Shown here one piece after another: positions 17,096 through 25,529 of a stretch of 30,147 nucleotides of DNA. Positions within the stretch are counted from its first letter, which is position 1; each line of letters starts with the position of its first letter. A program made the position numbers and the translations under genes. Below the pieces are notes generated by a model, which saw only the letters and a program-made list of their open reading frames with translations, did not search any database and was not told where the DNA came from. The DNA lies in NCBI GenBank assembly GCA_900539175.1, contig UQAW01000047.1, positions 1 to 30,147 on the forward strand, in the 5' to 3' direction. Source of the stretch: an uncultured Lachnospiraceae bacterium. Its GTDB lineage: Bacteria > Bacillota > Clostridia > Lachnospirales > Lachnospiraceae.

Positions 17096-18028
17096 GTGCG
17101 CAAAAAAACGCTCTATTTATTATTTATGCCTCTGCTTCTGTTTTTATTCCTGTTTCCAAAAGAAAGTTTTAAAGCCTCCTGCGATGGCGTGGTACTATGG
17201 TCCAACACCGTACTTCCTTCGCTTCTTCCCTTTATTATCCTGTCAAATCTGTTGATCCAGACGAACCTGATGGCTCCTCTGCTTGACAGGATTGGACCCA
17301 TTTGCCGCCGGTTGCTGGGCACCTCCTCTTACGGAGCCTATGTCTGGATTCTGGGATTACTCTGCGGATTCCCAATGGGGGCAAAACTGACCAGTGATCT
17401 CTATAGCAGCGGACATCTGGATCGTTCGGAAGCCAACTATCTGTTAATGATCTCCAATCATGCCAGTCCCTCATTTATTATCACTTTTATTGTCACCCAG
17501 ACACTTGGTAATGAAGCTCTCATGGGTCCGGTTCTTTGGATTCTATATGGCTCCGCAGTCCTTTCCATGCTGATTGTTCGTTTCATCTGTCAGGGCAGAC
17601 ATCGAGAAAGCGGCTTCTTACATAAAAAAGAAGTGTCAATGACCGGCTCGTCGGGAGCAATCCTTGACACTTCTATTATGAATGGTTTTGAAATAATCAC
17701 CCGACTTGGAGGATATATTATCTTGTTTTCCATCTATGGTGCCTTGCTTCGGAAACTGTTACGGCCGTTTCCGCTCCTTTTAACAGTCATCTCCGGTCTG
17801 ATAGAGATCACTACCGGAATCACCTGTATCCGTAACAGTACTGTCCCCGCAGGTCTGCAATTTTTTCTGATTCTGTGCTGTACCTCTTTCGGCGGACTCT
17901 CGACAATGGCCCAAACAAACTGTGTCATACAGGAAAGCGGCTTATCCATCCGTACTTATTTATACGGAAAACTGGTAAATACTACCGTTACCGCTCTGCT
18001 GGTAACCTTATTCCTCTTCATCCTCTAA
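17096..18028 (+). CDS. ylbJ: Sporulation integral membrane protein YlbJ
   Basis: The polytopic protein of about 310 residues matches YlbJ: LPSLLPFIILSNLLI, WILGLLCGFPMGAKLTSDLYSSGHL, ISNHASPSFIITFIVTQTLG and, near the end, CTSFGGLSTMAQTNCV. There are about eight membrane segments with Gly-rich nucleoside-transporter-like motifs. In Bacillus YlbJ is needed for spore cortex formation. The start is a GTG: GGGAG (17086-17090) is 5 bases before the GTG at 17096; an in-frame GTG at 17090 would overlap that site. In Bacillus ylbJ also lies by ylbH/rsmD and coaD; here it faces them and its last 21 bases overlap the coiled-coil gene. Confidence 0.92.
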   Translation: MRKKTLYLLFMPLLLFLFLFPKESFKASCDGVVLWSNTVLPSLLPFIILSNLLIQTNLMAPLLDRIGPICRRLLGTSSYGAYVWILGLLCGFPMGAKLTSDLYSSGHLDRSEANYLLMISNHASPSFIITFIVTQTLGNEALMGPVLWILYGSAVLSMLIVRFICQGRHRESGFLHKKEVSMTGSSGAILDTSIMNGFEIITRLGGYIILFSIYGALLRKLLRPFPLLLTVISGLIEITTGITCIRNSTVPAGLQFFLILCCTSFGGLSTMAQTNCVIQESGLSIRTYLYGKLVNTTVTALLVTLFLFIL

Positions 18029-18625
18029 ATCAAGATCCAGATCTGCTTCATAATCCTCTTCCGAAGTTGCGGAAGCAGCCTCGGCAGTCTGAGGTGCCAA
18101 TTCACTCCGATTCTTATTCACTACATCATAGCAACTCTGAACAGCGCCGATAAATGCATTATACTTCTCACCGGCATCTGATAATGTGGTGCTCATAATC
18201 TGAGACAGGTTTGCCAGCATATCATCTGTATAGGAAATCGCACTGAGACGGATATTGTTGGCATCCTGTGTAGCAGAATCAATAATCTGCTGTGCCTGCA
18301 TATTAGCGTTGTTGATGGTTTCATTTGCCTGCGCATAGGCTCTCTGCATAATCTCGCTCTGAGTCACCATTTCCTGAACCTTTGCCTGTGTTTCAGAGAT
18401 CATATTATCAGCTTTTGACTGTGCGTCTGCAAGAATTGCATCTTTATTGCTGATGATTTTCTGATAGCGCTTGATCTCGTCCGGTGTCTTCATACGGAGT
18501 TCTCTCAACAGTTCTTCCAGCTCTTCCTTGTTAACAACAATTTTTGTTGTAGACAGCGGCTGATAACGGCAGCTCTCCACATATTCTTCAATTTCTTCAA
18601 TAATCTGCTCGATTCTACTGCTCAT
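18008..18625 (-). CDS. Coiled-coil, DivIVA-like/ATPase-E-like protein next to coaD
   Basis: The 205-residue soluble protein has a predicted long helix: residues about 1-60 (RIEQIIEEIEEYVESCRY, ELEELLRELRMK), then about 60-150 rich in Ala, Gln, Glu and Asn with heptad-like spacing (DAQSKADNMISETQAKVQEM, AQANETINNANMQAQQIIDS), and a strongly acidic end (DLDLDLEDEEE). It resembles DivIVA/SepIVA or V-ATPase E-subunit style proteins, but I see no motif that proves this. It starts with an ATGA overlap with coaD, so it is translationally coupled. Its 3' end overlaps convergent ylbJ. Confidence 0.85.
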   Translation of the reverse strand: MSSRIEQIIEEIEEYVESCRYQPLSTTKIVVNKEELEELLRELRMKTPDEIKRYQKIISNKDAILADAQSKADNMISETQAKVQEMVTQSEIMQRAYAQANETINNANMQAQQIIDSATQDANNIRLSAISYTDDMLANLSQIMSTTLSDAGEKYNAFIGAVQSCYDVVNKNRSELAPQTAEAASATSEEDYEADLDLDLEDEEE

Positions 18626-19149
18626 GGTTTTTTCTCCTTATCTTCGCACTTACACGAAATACGTGCTTGTTTCTCTATAATCTTCTTTTGAATTTCTTCT
18701 GCCACAAAGTCCGGAACGAACTTTGAGATATTTCCGCCGAATGCAGCCACTTCCTTGACTGTAGTGGAACTTAAATATGCATATTGCAGTGATGTAATCA
18801 AAAATGTAGTATCAACCCCCGATTCCAACTCACGATTTGTCTGAGCCATCTGGAGTTCGTATTCAAAATCGGTAATTGCACGAAGTCCTCTGACAATTAC
18901 CTTTGCATCACAAGCTTTGGCAAAATCCACAGCCAGCCCCTGAAAAGGCATCACTTTCACGTTTGGAATTTCTTTTGTGGCTTTCTTAAGTATATTAACA
19001 CGTTCTTCCACAGAAAACAACGGCGTTTTTGCAGAATTATGTAAAACACCGATAATAACCTCGTCGAATAACTGAGTGGCACGTCTGATTACATCCATAT
19101 GTCCATAGGTCATTGGGTCGAACGTTCCCGGATATACAGCTTTTGTCAT
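18622..19149 (-). CDS. coaD: Phosphopantetheine adenylyltransferase CoaD
   Basis: CoaD transfers AMP from ATP to 4'-phosphopantetheine, the fourth step of coenzyme A synthesis. The 175-residue protein starts MTKAVYPGTFDPMTYGHMDVIRRA with the nucleotidyltransferase (T/H)xGH motif, then VIVRGLRAITDFEYELQMAQTNR and YLSSTTVKEVAAFGG (the SSTxVKE signature). The C-terminal tail is longer than usual and holds two Cys (SCKCEDKEKK). It lies 9 bases after rsmD, the usual partner in Bacillota. Confidence 0.96.
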   Translation of the reverse strand: MTKAVYPGTFDPMTYGHMDVIRRATQLFDEVIIGVLHNSAKTPLFSVEERVNILKKATKEIPNVKVMPFQGLAVDFAKACDAKVIVRGLRAITDFEYELQMAQTNRELESGVDTTFLITSLQYAYLSSTTVKEVAAFGGNISKFVPDFVAEEIQKKIIEKQARISCKCEDKEKKP

Positions 19150-19158
19150 AACATACTC

Positions 19159-19710
19159 CTAGCGGCGATATAAGAACATATGCTTATTCGTCTTATATTT
19201 TTTCTCTTTTTCTATCTCATATCCGAGATCTTCCAGATAGGAAAAATCTGTCTGCAAAGAAGCTTCAACAATAATCAATGTATCTGAATATACACATCTG
19301 CTGCCGGAGAGCAGCGTTAATACCTCCTTTTCCAAACCCCTGTCATAAGGCGGATCCATAAAAATGCAGTCAAACACACAGTCATCCGGAAATGTTTTGA
19401 TGGCTGTCCGAACATCTGTCACCAGAACTTTCGATCGCTCTGTTAATTTTGTAAAGATCAGATTTTCTCTGATACATGATGCCGCTTTTCGGCTCTGTTC
19501 TACAAAATAAGCTTCTTTGGCACCACGGCTCAACGCCTCGATTCCAATGCCTCCGCTGCCTGCAAAAAGATCCAGAAAACGGCATCCCGAAATCCTGGGC
19601 TGTATCATATTAAACAATGTCTCTTTGATACGGTCTGTCGTTGGTCTTGTCTCTATACCTGCAATGGTCTTTAAAGGGAGACTCTTGCAGGTTCCTGCGA
19701 TTACTCTCAT
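19159..19710 (-). CDS. rsmD: 16S rRNA (guanine966-N2)-methyltransferase RsmD
   Basis: RsmD methylates G966 of 16S rRNA on assembled small subunits. The 183-residue protein contains MRVIAGTCKSLPLKTI, PTTDRIKETLFNMI, the SAM-binding FLDLFAGSGGIGIEALSRGA and the catalytic FMDPPYDRG. The ATG at 19710 is chosen because GAAGGA lies 8 bases before it; a TTG at 19725 would include that site. It stands 54 bases after mgsA with no clear terminator between them. Confidence 0.95.
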   Translation of the reverse strand: MRVIAGTCKSLPLKTIAGIETRPTTDRIKETLFNMIQPRISGCRFLDLFAGSGGIGIEALSRGAKEAYFVEQSRKAASCIRENLIFTKLTERSKVLVTDVRTAIKTFPDDCVFDCIFMDPPYDRGLEKEVLTLLSGSRCVYSDTLIIVEASLQTDFSYLEDLGYEIEKEKKYKTNKHMFLYRR

Positions 19711-19764
19711 AAAAATATCCTTCAATCGTATTCTGCCGCTGCTATCATCAGCCGCAGTTCTTTT

Positions 19765-20166
19765 TTATCTGTTGTGAAGCTGTTCTCTCCAATCCAGATC
19801 CCCGCGGGCAAGTCCTAAAATCAGAGACTCCGCTGTGGCAATATTTGTTGCGATCGGTATCGTGTACTGATCGCAACAGCGAATGATCGTATAAACATCC
19901 GGTTCTTTTACATTCACCATAATCGGGTTGTAAAAGAAAATAACCATATCCATATCTCCGCGTTCTATCATCTCCATAAATTGCTTATCTCCACCGATAC
20001 TGCCTGCTAAAAATTTATGCACATGCAGATTTGTCACTTCCTCAATCCTGCGCCCTGTAGTTCCAGTTGCATAAATTTCATGTTTCATCAAAATTCCCTT
20101 ATATGCGATGCAGAAATCCTCAATCAACGTTTTTTTGCTGTTGTGTGCAATGATTCCAATATTCAT
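19765..20166 (-). CDS. mgsA: Methylglyoxal synthase MgsA
   Basis: MgsA converts dihydroxyacetone phosphate to methylglyoxal and phosphate, a bypass when phosphate is short. The 133-residue protein has MNIGIIAHNSKK, TGTTGRRIEE and GSIGGDKQ, whose Asp (about residue 60) corresponds to the catalytic Asp71 of E. coli, then VIFFYNPI and IATNIATAE. The ATG at 20166 follows AAGGGG at good distance; a GTG at 20175 would overlap that site. It has its own strong promoter. Confidence 0.95.
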   Translation of the reverse strand: MNIGIIAHNSKKTLIEDFCIAYKGILMKHEIYATGTTGRRIEEVTNLHVHKFLAGSIGGDKQFMEMIERGDMDMVIFFYNPIMVNVKEPDVYTIIRCCDQYTIPIATNIATAESLILGLARGDLDWREQLHNR

Positions 20167-20233
20167 AATTATCACCCCTTTTGGATTATTCTATATTTTC
20201 TTTGGAATACCCCCGCTGAAATTTATCATGTTA

Positions 20234-20262
20234 ATTATAACAAATAACAAATTTAATGGCAA
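20234..20262 (-). promoter_or_regulatory. Predicted sigma-A promoter of mgsA
   Basis: On the minus strand TTGCCA (20257-20262) and TATAAT (20234-20239) are separated by exactly 17 bases, in an AT-rich region about 65 bases before the mgsA start. No palindromic operator was recognised. The rest of the 20176-20443 gap holds no other gene. Confidence 0.65.
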
Positions 20263-20340
20263 TTATTTTTCTAAATTTATGCGCAATTAATAATCACAAT
20301 GTTCCCAAATAAAAACTTCCAGACTTTGAAAAAACTACCA

Positions 20341-20369
20341 GTTTATTATTTTGAAATTATCATATACTA
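20341..20369 (+). promoter_or_regulatory. Possible sigma-G-type promoter of the SASP gene
   Basis: GTTTA (20341-20345) and TATACTA (20363-20369), 17 bases apart, are close to the forespore sigma-G pattern (GYATA, then CATACTA). The match is imperfect. The call leans on the fact that SASP genes are under sigma G in Bacillus and Clostridium. Confidence 0.35.
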
Positions 20370-20443
20370 TCAGCGTAACAACAAAGTGTTACAAACTTAA
20401 CTAAAAAATAAAAAAATCAAAAAACAAAGGAGGCGTATGAACT

Positions 20444-20665
20444 ATGTCAAATCGTTCATCTAATACGGCTGCAGTACCAGAAGCAAAAGGAGCTTTAGAT
20501 CGTTTCAAATATGAGGTTGCCAACGAACTTGGTGTACCGCTTACTGATGGCTACAATGGTAACCTGACTTCCAAACAGAACGGTTCTGTAGGAGGGTATA
20601 TGGTGAAAAAGATGATTGAAGCTCAGGAACGTCAGATGAGCAGCGGATCTTCCAGCCAGTTCTAA
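20444..20665 (+). CDS. Alpha/beta-type small acid-soluble spore protein
   Basis: SASPs coat DNA in the dormant spore and protect it from UV and damage, then feed outgrowth. The 73-residue protein has the family signature KYEVANELGV inside EAKGALDRFKYEVANELGV, including the site where the germination protease GPR is expected to cut (Tyr-Glu-Val), and the second block NGSVGGYMVKKMIEAQERQM. A full AAAGGAGG lies 10 bases before the ATG. It is monocistronic and ends at a strong terminator. This shows that the organism can form spores or descends from a spore former. Confidence 0.95.
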   Translation: MSNRSSNTAAVPEAKGALDRFKYEVANELGVPLTDGYNGNLTSKQNGSVGGYMVKKMIEAQERQMSSGSSSQF

Positions 20666-20715
20666 CAATCCCTGCATCGTTCTGAAACAAACTATCTGAC
20701 ACATGTCGGATACAG

Positions 20716-20754
20716 AAAAGGGCTGCCGCAATTTTGGTTGCGACAGCCCTTTTT
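20716..20754. terminator. Bidirectional terminator between SASP and DUF6465 genes
   Basis: AAAAGGGCTGCCGCAA and TTGCGACAGCCCTTTT form a 16-bp stem with one mismatch around a short loop (TTTTGG), followed by T-runs on the plus strand and with AAAAG/CTTTT flanks on the minus strand. It lies between convergent genes. Confidence 0.85.
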
Positions 20755-20768
20755 CTTGTATCGGACGA

Positions 20769-21215
20769 TTAATATGAAAAACTGCCTGTATCAATGCCGT
20801 TTGCTACATAATATGCAACATTCTCTTCCGGTTTGATATACAGCGTGATTTCTTTTAAATCCCCTTCTTTATGTCCAGCAGCAACCCAGTCAGCTTTTGC
20901 TCTTGCCATGATGTCCTGTTCAAATACTTCTCTGCCTGCATACTGTAACACAACAGTTGTAACTGCTTCTTTTTTGGCAGCAGTTTTCTTAGCAGCCGGT
21001 TTCTTTGCCGGAGTTTTTTTCTCAGCAGTTTTCCTGGTTGCTGTCTTTTTTGCAGCAGGCTTTTTCGGTGCCTCTTCAACTACCTCTGCAACTTTTGATA
21101 CTTCCTCGTCTTTCTTTTCAGCCTTCGGTGCTTCTTTCACTGCTTTCACAACTTCTGTTTCAACAGTTGTTGCTTCTTCTGCTTTCTTGGCAGTGGTTGT
21201 TTTTTTGTTTACCAT
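20769..21215 (-). CDS. DUF6465-type protein with histone H1-like Lys/Ala-rich tail
   Basis: The 148-residue protein has two parts. Residues about 1-90 are low complexity: an acidic/valine stretch (VEEAPK, KKDEEVSKVAEVV) followed by repeated KK-P-AAKKTA units (KKPAAKKTATRKTAEKKT and relatives), like histone H1 tails. Residues about 90-148 form a compact conserved domain (VVLQYAGREVFEQDIMARAKADW, LKEITLYIKPEENVAYYVANGI), which I recognise as DUF6465 with fair confidence. The tail suggests nucleic-acid binding; the domain's role is unknown. It has its own promoter and lies downstream of recG. Confidence 0.85.
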   Translation of the reverse strand: MVNKKTTTAKKAEEATTVETEVVKAVKEAPKAEKKDEEVSKVAEVVEEAPKKPAAKKTATRKTAEKKTPAKKPAAKKTAAKKEAVTTVVLQYAGREVFEQDIMARAKADWVAAGHKEGDLKEITLYIKPEENVAYYVANGIDTGSFSY

Positions 21216-21295
21216 AATTCAATCCTCCAAGCTGGTGTTTCGTAACTACGTTCATATAGCTACCTATTTCTAACATTCTCTTCAAGTTCCAGAAT

Positions 21296-21324
21296 ATCAT
21301 ACATGATTTTAATTTTTTTTTCAA
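21296..21324 (-). promoter_or_regulatory. Predicted sigma-A promoter of the DUF6465-type gene
   Basis: On the minus strand TTGAAA (21319-21324) and TATGAT (21296-21301) are 17 bases apart, giving a leader of about 75 bases before the start at 21215, where GGAGG lies 7 bases before the ATG. Confidence 0.6.
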
Positions 21325-21378
21325 GTATATGCCTGATTTTTGGAATATCTATCATAAAAATGCATAATTTCAAAAAAA

Positions 21379-23442
21379 TTATATGGAAATTTCATCTACT
21401 TCTGTCTGCAAATAGTGATCAAAAGCAACTTTTAGCTTATAATGTTCCGGCATTTCCAGCCCCTCATCCGTTAAAATGATATCTTGTACAGCAAGATTTG
21501 CCTCTTTTAATATGGAGGCATCCTGAAAAATATCAGCCAGTTTGAAATCCATAAGACCACTCTGCCGGATACCGAAGAGATCACCCGGACCACGTAGTTT
21601 CAAATCTTCCTCGGCAATGTAAAATCCATCGTTGGACTTTCCTAATACTTCCAGTCGCTTTCCCGTCTCCTTACTTTCATCTCCATGCATAAAGATACAA
21701 TAAGACTGATATTCACCGCGGCCAACACGACCCCGAAGCTGATGAAGCTGCGCCAATCCAAATCGTTCGGCATTTTCCACCATCATAACAGTGGCATTCG
21801 GCACATTCACACCCACTTCGACTACTGTCGTTGACACAAGTACCTGAATCTCTCCCGATGCAAATCGTTCCATAATATCATTTTTTTCTTTTGCTTTCAT
21901 CTGTCCATGGAGCATCTCTACCTGTATGCCGCTTCCGAAAACATTCCGCATATCCATTGTATAATCTGTGACATTTTCCGCATCCAACTCTTCGCTTGCT
22001 TCTACCATCGGACAGATGATATAAACCTGTCTGCCTGCCGCAATTTCTTTTCGCATAAACTGGTATGCCGTTTTTCGATAATTGGTGCCTACCACACAGT
22101 TTTTGATCGGAAGGCGTTTTGCAGGCAATTCATCCACCAGTGAAATATCCAGATCTCCGTAAAGCATAATCGCCAGGGTTCTCGGAATCGGCGTTGCACT
22201 CATAACAAGCACATGAGGCGAGGGACCTTTTCTGGAAAGTGCCTCCCTTTGCCGCACACCGAACCGATGCTGCTCATCTGTGATGACCAGTGCCAACTTC
22301 TGGTACTCCACCTTCTCCTGAATCAACGCATGTGTACCAATGATCATTTTACTTTCACCGGAAGCAATTTTTTCATAAATAGATCTTCGCTCTTTCTGAG
22401 TCGTAGAGCCGGTCAGCAGGACCGGTTCATAAGAAGACAATCCATGCTCTTCCAATAATTTCTGCATTGCCTCAAAATGCTGCCGCGCCAGTACTTCAGT
22501 AGGAACCATCAACGCACTTTGGAATCCGTTTTCAGCCGTCATAATCATGGAAAGAAATGCCAGAATTGTTTTTCCGCTCCCAACATCTCCCTGCACAAGA
22601 CGTGACATCCTAAGATGCCCCCTCAAATCTCCTTCAATTTCATTCCATACCCGCAGCTGTGCATGGGTCAGTTGATAAGGCAGAGACTCCATCACTTCTT
22701 CTGTCTTCCAGACTGCTTTCATCCGCCAGGCACTCTGACGGCTTTCCTTCTTCTCCTTCATCTTTGCGATTGCAAGCAAAAAGAACAGAAATTCGTCAAA
22801 TACCAGCCTTCTGCGGGCCGTGATCAGACTCTCCCTGGTTTCCGGAAAGTGAACCTGGCCGATGGCATAATTGATTTCCGGCAGATGATATCTCATCCGT
22901 ATCTCTTCCGGCAGATATTCCTGTTCCAGAAAACGTTCTTCCAGAAGCTGCCGGACCGTCTTCGTAACCAGCTTGTTACTCAGACCGGCAGTGAGCGCAT
23001 AGATCGGCATCAGTTGTCCTCTGACACCTTCATAAGATGCCTCGGTAAAAATTTCCGGATGCTCCATTACAAGCCTTCCCTTTTTTTCCCGGATATTTCC
23101 CCGGAACACATAAGTCCCGCCTCTTTTCAATGTGTTGCGCAAAAAAGGCATATTGAACCAGGTTAGCTGCAGACGACTGCTTTCTTCCACCAGTACCACT
23201 GTGATAATAACCTTATTGGCAAATCCCTTCACTTCCGGCAACTTTGTAAGTGTGGCACGAACCGCCTGCTTCTGATTGACTTTTGTCTCTTTCACCGTGA
23301 CAGGCTCTCCATAGGAATCGTAATCTCTTGGATAATAATGCAAAAGTTGCTGCAGACTAGCCACACCAACTTTTGCAAATAATAATTCTGTTTTTTCTCC
23401 GATTCCTTTTAAATTACGAATAGAATCTTCTTTTTTCAACAT
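21379..23442 (-). CDS. recG: ATP-dependent DNA helicase RecG
   Basis: RecG remodels stalled replication forks and branched DNA. The 687-residue protein has an N-terminal wedge/OB domain (about 1-230), helicase motif I GDVGSGKT (about residue 285), the DEQH box in ITDEQHRFGVRQRE, motif III VMSATPIPRTLA, and the C-terminal helicase lobe with STTVVEVGVNVPNA and QLRGRVGR. Length and order are normal. It lies 5 bases after yloV; the order yloU-yloV followed closely by recG is also seen in Bacillus. Confidence 0.97.
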   Translation of the reverse strand: MLKKEDSIRNLKGIGEKTELLFAKVGVASLQQLLHYYPRDYDSYGEPVTVKETKVNQKQAVRATLTKLPEVKGFANKVIITVVLVEESSRLQLTWFNMPFLRNTLKRGGTYVFRGNIREKKGRLVMEHPEIFTEASYEGVRGQLMPIYALTAGLSNKLVTKTVRQLLEERFLEQEYLPEEIRMRYHLPEINYAIGQVHFPETRESLITARRRLVFDEFLFFLLAIAKMKEKKESRQSAWRMKAVWKTEEVMESLPYQLTHAQLRVWNEIEGDLRGHLRMSRLVQGDVGSGKTILAFLSMIMTAENGFQSALMVPTEVLARQHFEAMQKLLEEHGLSSYEPVLLTGSTTQKERRSIYEKIASGESKMIIGTHALIQEKVEYQKLALVITDEQHRFGVRQREALSRKGPSPHVLVMSATPIPRTLAIMLYGDLDISLVDELPAKRLPIKNCVVGTNYRKTAYQFMRKEIAAGRQVYIICPMVEASEELDAENVTDYTMDMRNVFGSGIQVEMLHGQMKAKEKNDIMERFASGEIQVLVSTTVVEVGVNVPNATVMMVENAERFGLAQLHQLRGRVGRGEYQSYCIFMHGDESKETGKRLEVLGKSNDGFYIAEEDLKLRGPGDLFGIRQSGLMDFKLADIFQDASILKEANLAVQDIILTDEGLEMPEHYKLKVAFDHYLQTEVDEISI

Positions 23443-23447
23443 CTTCT

Positions 23448-25121
23448 TTACTCAACGGATACAATGCAGTAATAAATCGGCTGTCCGCCGGCATTTACTT
23501 CCACATCACAATCCGGATATTCCTTTTCCGCCCATTCAGCAATTTGTCCGGCATCCTCTTCGGAGAATTCTTCTCCATAATAAATACTGATCAATTCCGA
23601 ATCTGCATCTGCCATTGCACGAATACATGCTTCGGTTACTGCAATCACATCTTTTCCGACTGCAAGCATCCCTTGATCACCGATACCCATAATATCACCC
23701 TGATGGATCTCTTTTTCATCAATATGAGTGTCACGGACTGCATACGTTACCTGTCCGGTCTTTACGGTCTTGATCACTTCCTCCATCTCGACACGATTTT
23801 CTTCTACAGATTTGTCCGGCACATAATTAATCACTGCAGTAATTCCCTGCGGTACAGTCTTGGTAGGAATTACGATAATATTCTTATCTTTGCATAAAGA
23901 CTGCGCCTGATTTGCTGCCAGAATAATATTCTTATTGTTTGGAAAGATAAAAATATTTTTGGCATTTACTTTTTCAATGGCATTGAGCATATCCTCTGTA
24001 CTTGGATTCATCGTCTGTCCGCCTTCGATCAGATAATCCACACCCAGACCACGGAAAATCTCACCGAATCCTTCACCAATAGATACCGCAATAAACCCAA
24101 CTTCCTTTGCAGGCTTTTTTGCCGCTGCTTCTGCTGCCTGACTGGCTGCCAGCTTCTCTGCATTCTTAAACAGACGTTCCTGATGCTCTTCCCGCATATT
24201 GTCAATTTTCATCTTTGTCAGTGATCCATACGTCAACGCCTTTGTGATTGCCACACCAGGTTCATTGGTATGTACATGAACCTTTACAATCTCATCATCT
24301 GCAACCAACACGATAGAATCACCAATCGATGTCAGAAATTCTTTGAAGGATAATTCTTCTTTCTCCGGCATCGGCTGATTCAGAACAATGATAAATTCCG
24401 TACAATATCCGAACTTAATCTCCTGCTCCGCTTCCGGGGATACTTTGATAATACCGCCGCTTTTCTCCGGCGCCTCGAAGGTCAAATCAATCTCTTTACC
24501 CATAAATGCGTCATAAGCACCCTGAAGCACAGTGACAAGCCCCTGTCCGCCGGAGTCCACAACGCCTGCTTCTTTCAGTACCGGAAGCATCTCCGGTGTC
24601 TGAGCCAGTACATTCTCCGCATGTGTAATCACATCTTCGATAAAATTCTGGAGTTCTTCTGTACCATCTGCCTCATCGGCCAGTTCACGTGCTTTCAGCG
24701 CTGCACCTTTAGCAACGGTAAGAATCGTACCTTCCTTCGGCTTCATAACCGCCTTATATGCAGTTTCCACTGCTTTTTCCATCGCGGAAGCCAACACAAA
24801 GATGTCAACCTCCTCATGCTCTTTTACAACTTTTGTGAATCCGCGCAGAAGCTGGGAGAGGATGACACCGGAATTTCCCCGCGCACCGCGCAGAGAGCCG
24901 GACGAAATCGCTTTGGCCAGATGATACATGTTCATCTCTTCCACACTGTTCACTTCTTTGACAGCTGACATAATCGTCATGGTCATATTGGTTCCTGTGT
25001 CGCCGTCCGGAACCGGAAATACGTTCAATTCATTAATCCATTCTTTTTTTACTTCAAGATTCTTCGCACCTGCCAAAAACATCTTAGCGAGCAATTCGGC
25101 ATTAATCTTATTTGTAGACAC
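23448..25121 (-). CDS. yloV: DAK2-domain protein YloV (FakA-like fatty acid kinase)
   Basis: The 557-residue protein has an N-terminal DAK2 kinase-like domain (about 1-200) with the ATP/magnesium motif NVFPVPDGDTGTNMTMTI, SLRGARGNSGVILSQLLRGF and DSGGQGLVTVLQGAYD, a middle linker with an Ala-rich stretch (AEKLAASQAAEAAAKKPAKEV), and a C-terminal domain (about 345-557) of the YloV/FakA type (SIGEGFGEIFRGLGVDYLIEGGQTMNPSTEDM). In staphylococci FakA phosphorylates fatty acids held by FakB; that partner is not in the window, so the role here is by homology. It starts 21 bases after yloU. Confidence 0.93.
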   Translation of the reverse strand: MSTNKINAELLAKMFLAGAKNLEVKKEWINELNVFPVPDGDTGTNMTMTIMSAVKEVNSVEEMNMYHLAKAISSGSLRGARGNSGVILSQLLRGFTKVVKEHEEVDIFVLASAMEKAVETAYKAVMKPKEGTILTVAKGAALKARELADEADGTEELQNFIEDVITHAENVLAQTPEMLPVLKEAGVVDSGGQGLVTVLQGAYDAFMGKEIDLTFEAPEKSGGIIKVSPEAEQEIKFGYCTEFIIVLNQPMPEKEELSFKEFLTSIGDSIVLVADDEIVKVHVHTNEPGVAITKALTYGSLTKMKIDNMREEHQERLFKNAEKLAASQAAEAAAKKPAKEVGFIAVSIGEGFGEIFRGLGVDYLIEGGQTMNPSTEDMLNAIEKVNAKNIFIFPNNKNIILAANQAQSLCKDKNIIVIPTKTVPQGITAVINYVPDKSVEENRVEMEEVIKTVKTGQVTYAVRDTHIDEKEIHQGDIMGIGDQGMLAVGKDVIAVTEACIRAMADADSELISIYYGEEFSEEDAGQIAEWAEKEYPDCDVEVNAGGQPIYYCIVSVE

Positions 25122-25142
25122 TACAAGTTTCCTCCTCTAAAC

Positions 25143-25499
25143 TCAGTCAATGACGCGTACGCCCTCCACCAGAATACGGATATTCTCAATCTCCATACCA
25201 GTGAATTCTTCGACTTTATATTTCACATTATTAATTAAATTATCGGTTACAGCCGAAATGCTGACACCGTACGCAACAATTACGTGGAATTCCAGAGAAA
25301 TCTTATTGTCTTCTATGGTAACGTTAATTCCGTGTTTTAAACTGTCTCTCCGCAAAAGTTTTACAAGTCCGTCTTTCATATTAACAGCTGCCATTCCGAC
25401 AATACCGAAGCACTCGACTGCAACACTTCCCGCATAGGTAGCTATGACATCCGGATTAATCACAACTTCGCCCAATCCTGTATTCATACGACCTTTCAT
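25143..25499 (-). CDS. yloU: Asp23/Gls24 family envelope stress protein YloU
   Basis: The 118-residue protein is an Asp23-domain protein: GEVVINPDVIATYAGSVAVECFGIVGMA, FHVIVAYGVSISAVTDNLINNVKYKVEEFTG and a final NIRILVEGVRVID. The family is membrane-associated in Gram-positive bacteria and linked to envelope stress. GGAGGT precedes the ATG by 10 bases. A weak -10-like TATACT (minus strand, 25729-25734) lies beyond the family A element; if it is used, the element would be in the 5' leader of yloU-yloV-recG. It is divergent from rpmB, as in Bacillus. Confidence 0.92.
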   Translation of the reverse strand: MKGRMNTGLGEVVINPDVIATYAGSVAVECFGIVGMAAVNMKDGLVKLLRRDSLKHGINVTIEDNKISLEFHVIVAYGVSISAVTDNLINNVKYKVEEFTGMEIENIRILVEGVRVID

Positions 25500-25529
25500 G
25501 TCTTATGATACCTCCAATTTCTTTTTGAT

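Noticed and set aside
20769..21215. Lys/Ala-rich repeats as a CRISPR array or tandem DNA repeat
   Set aside because: The repeats are short, irregular and in frame, and they encode a low-complexity tail; there are no spacers.
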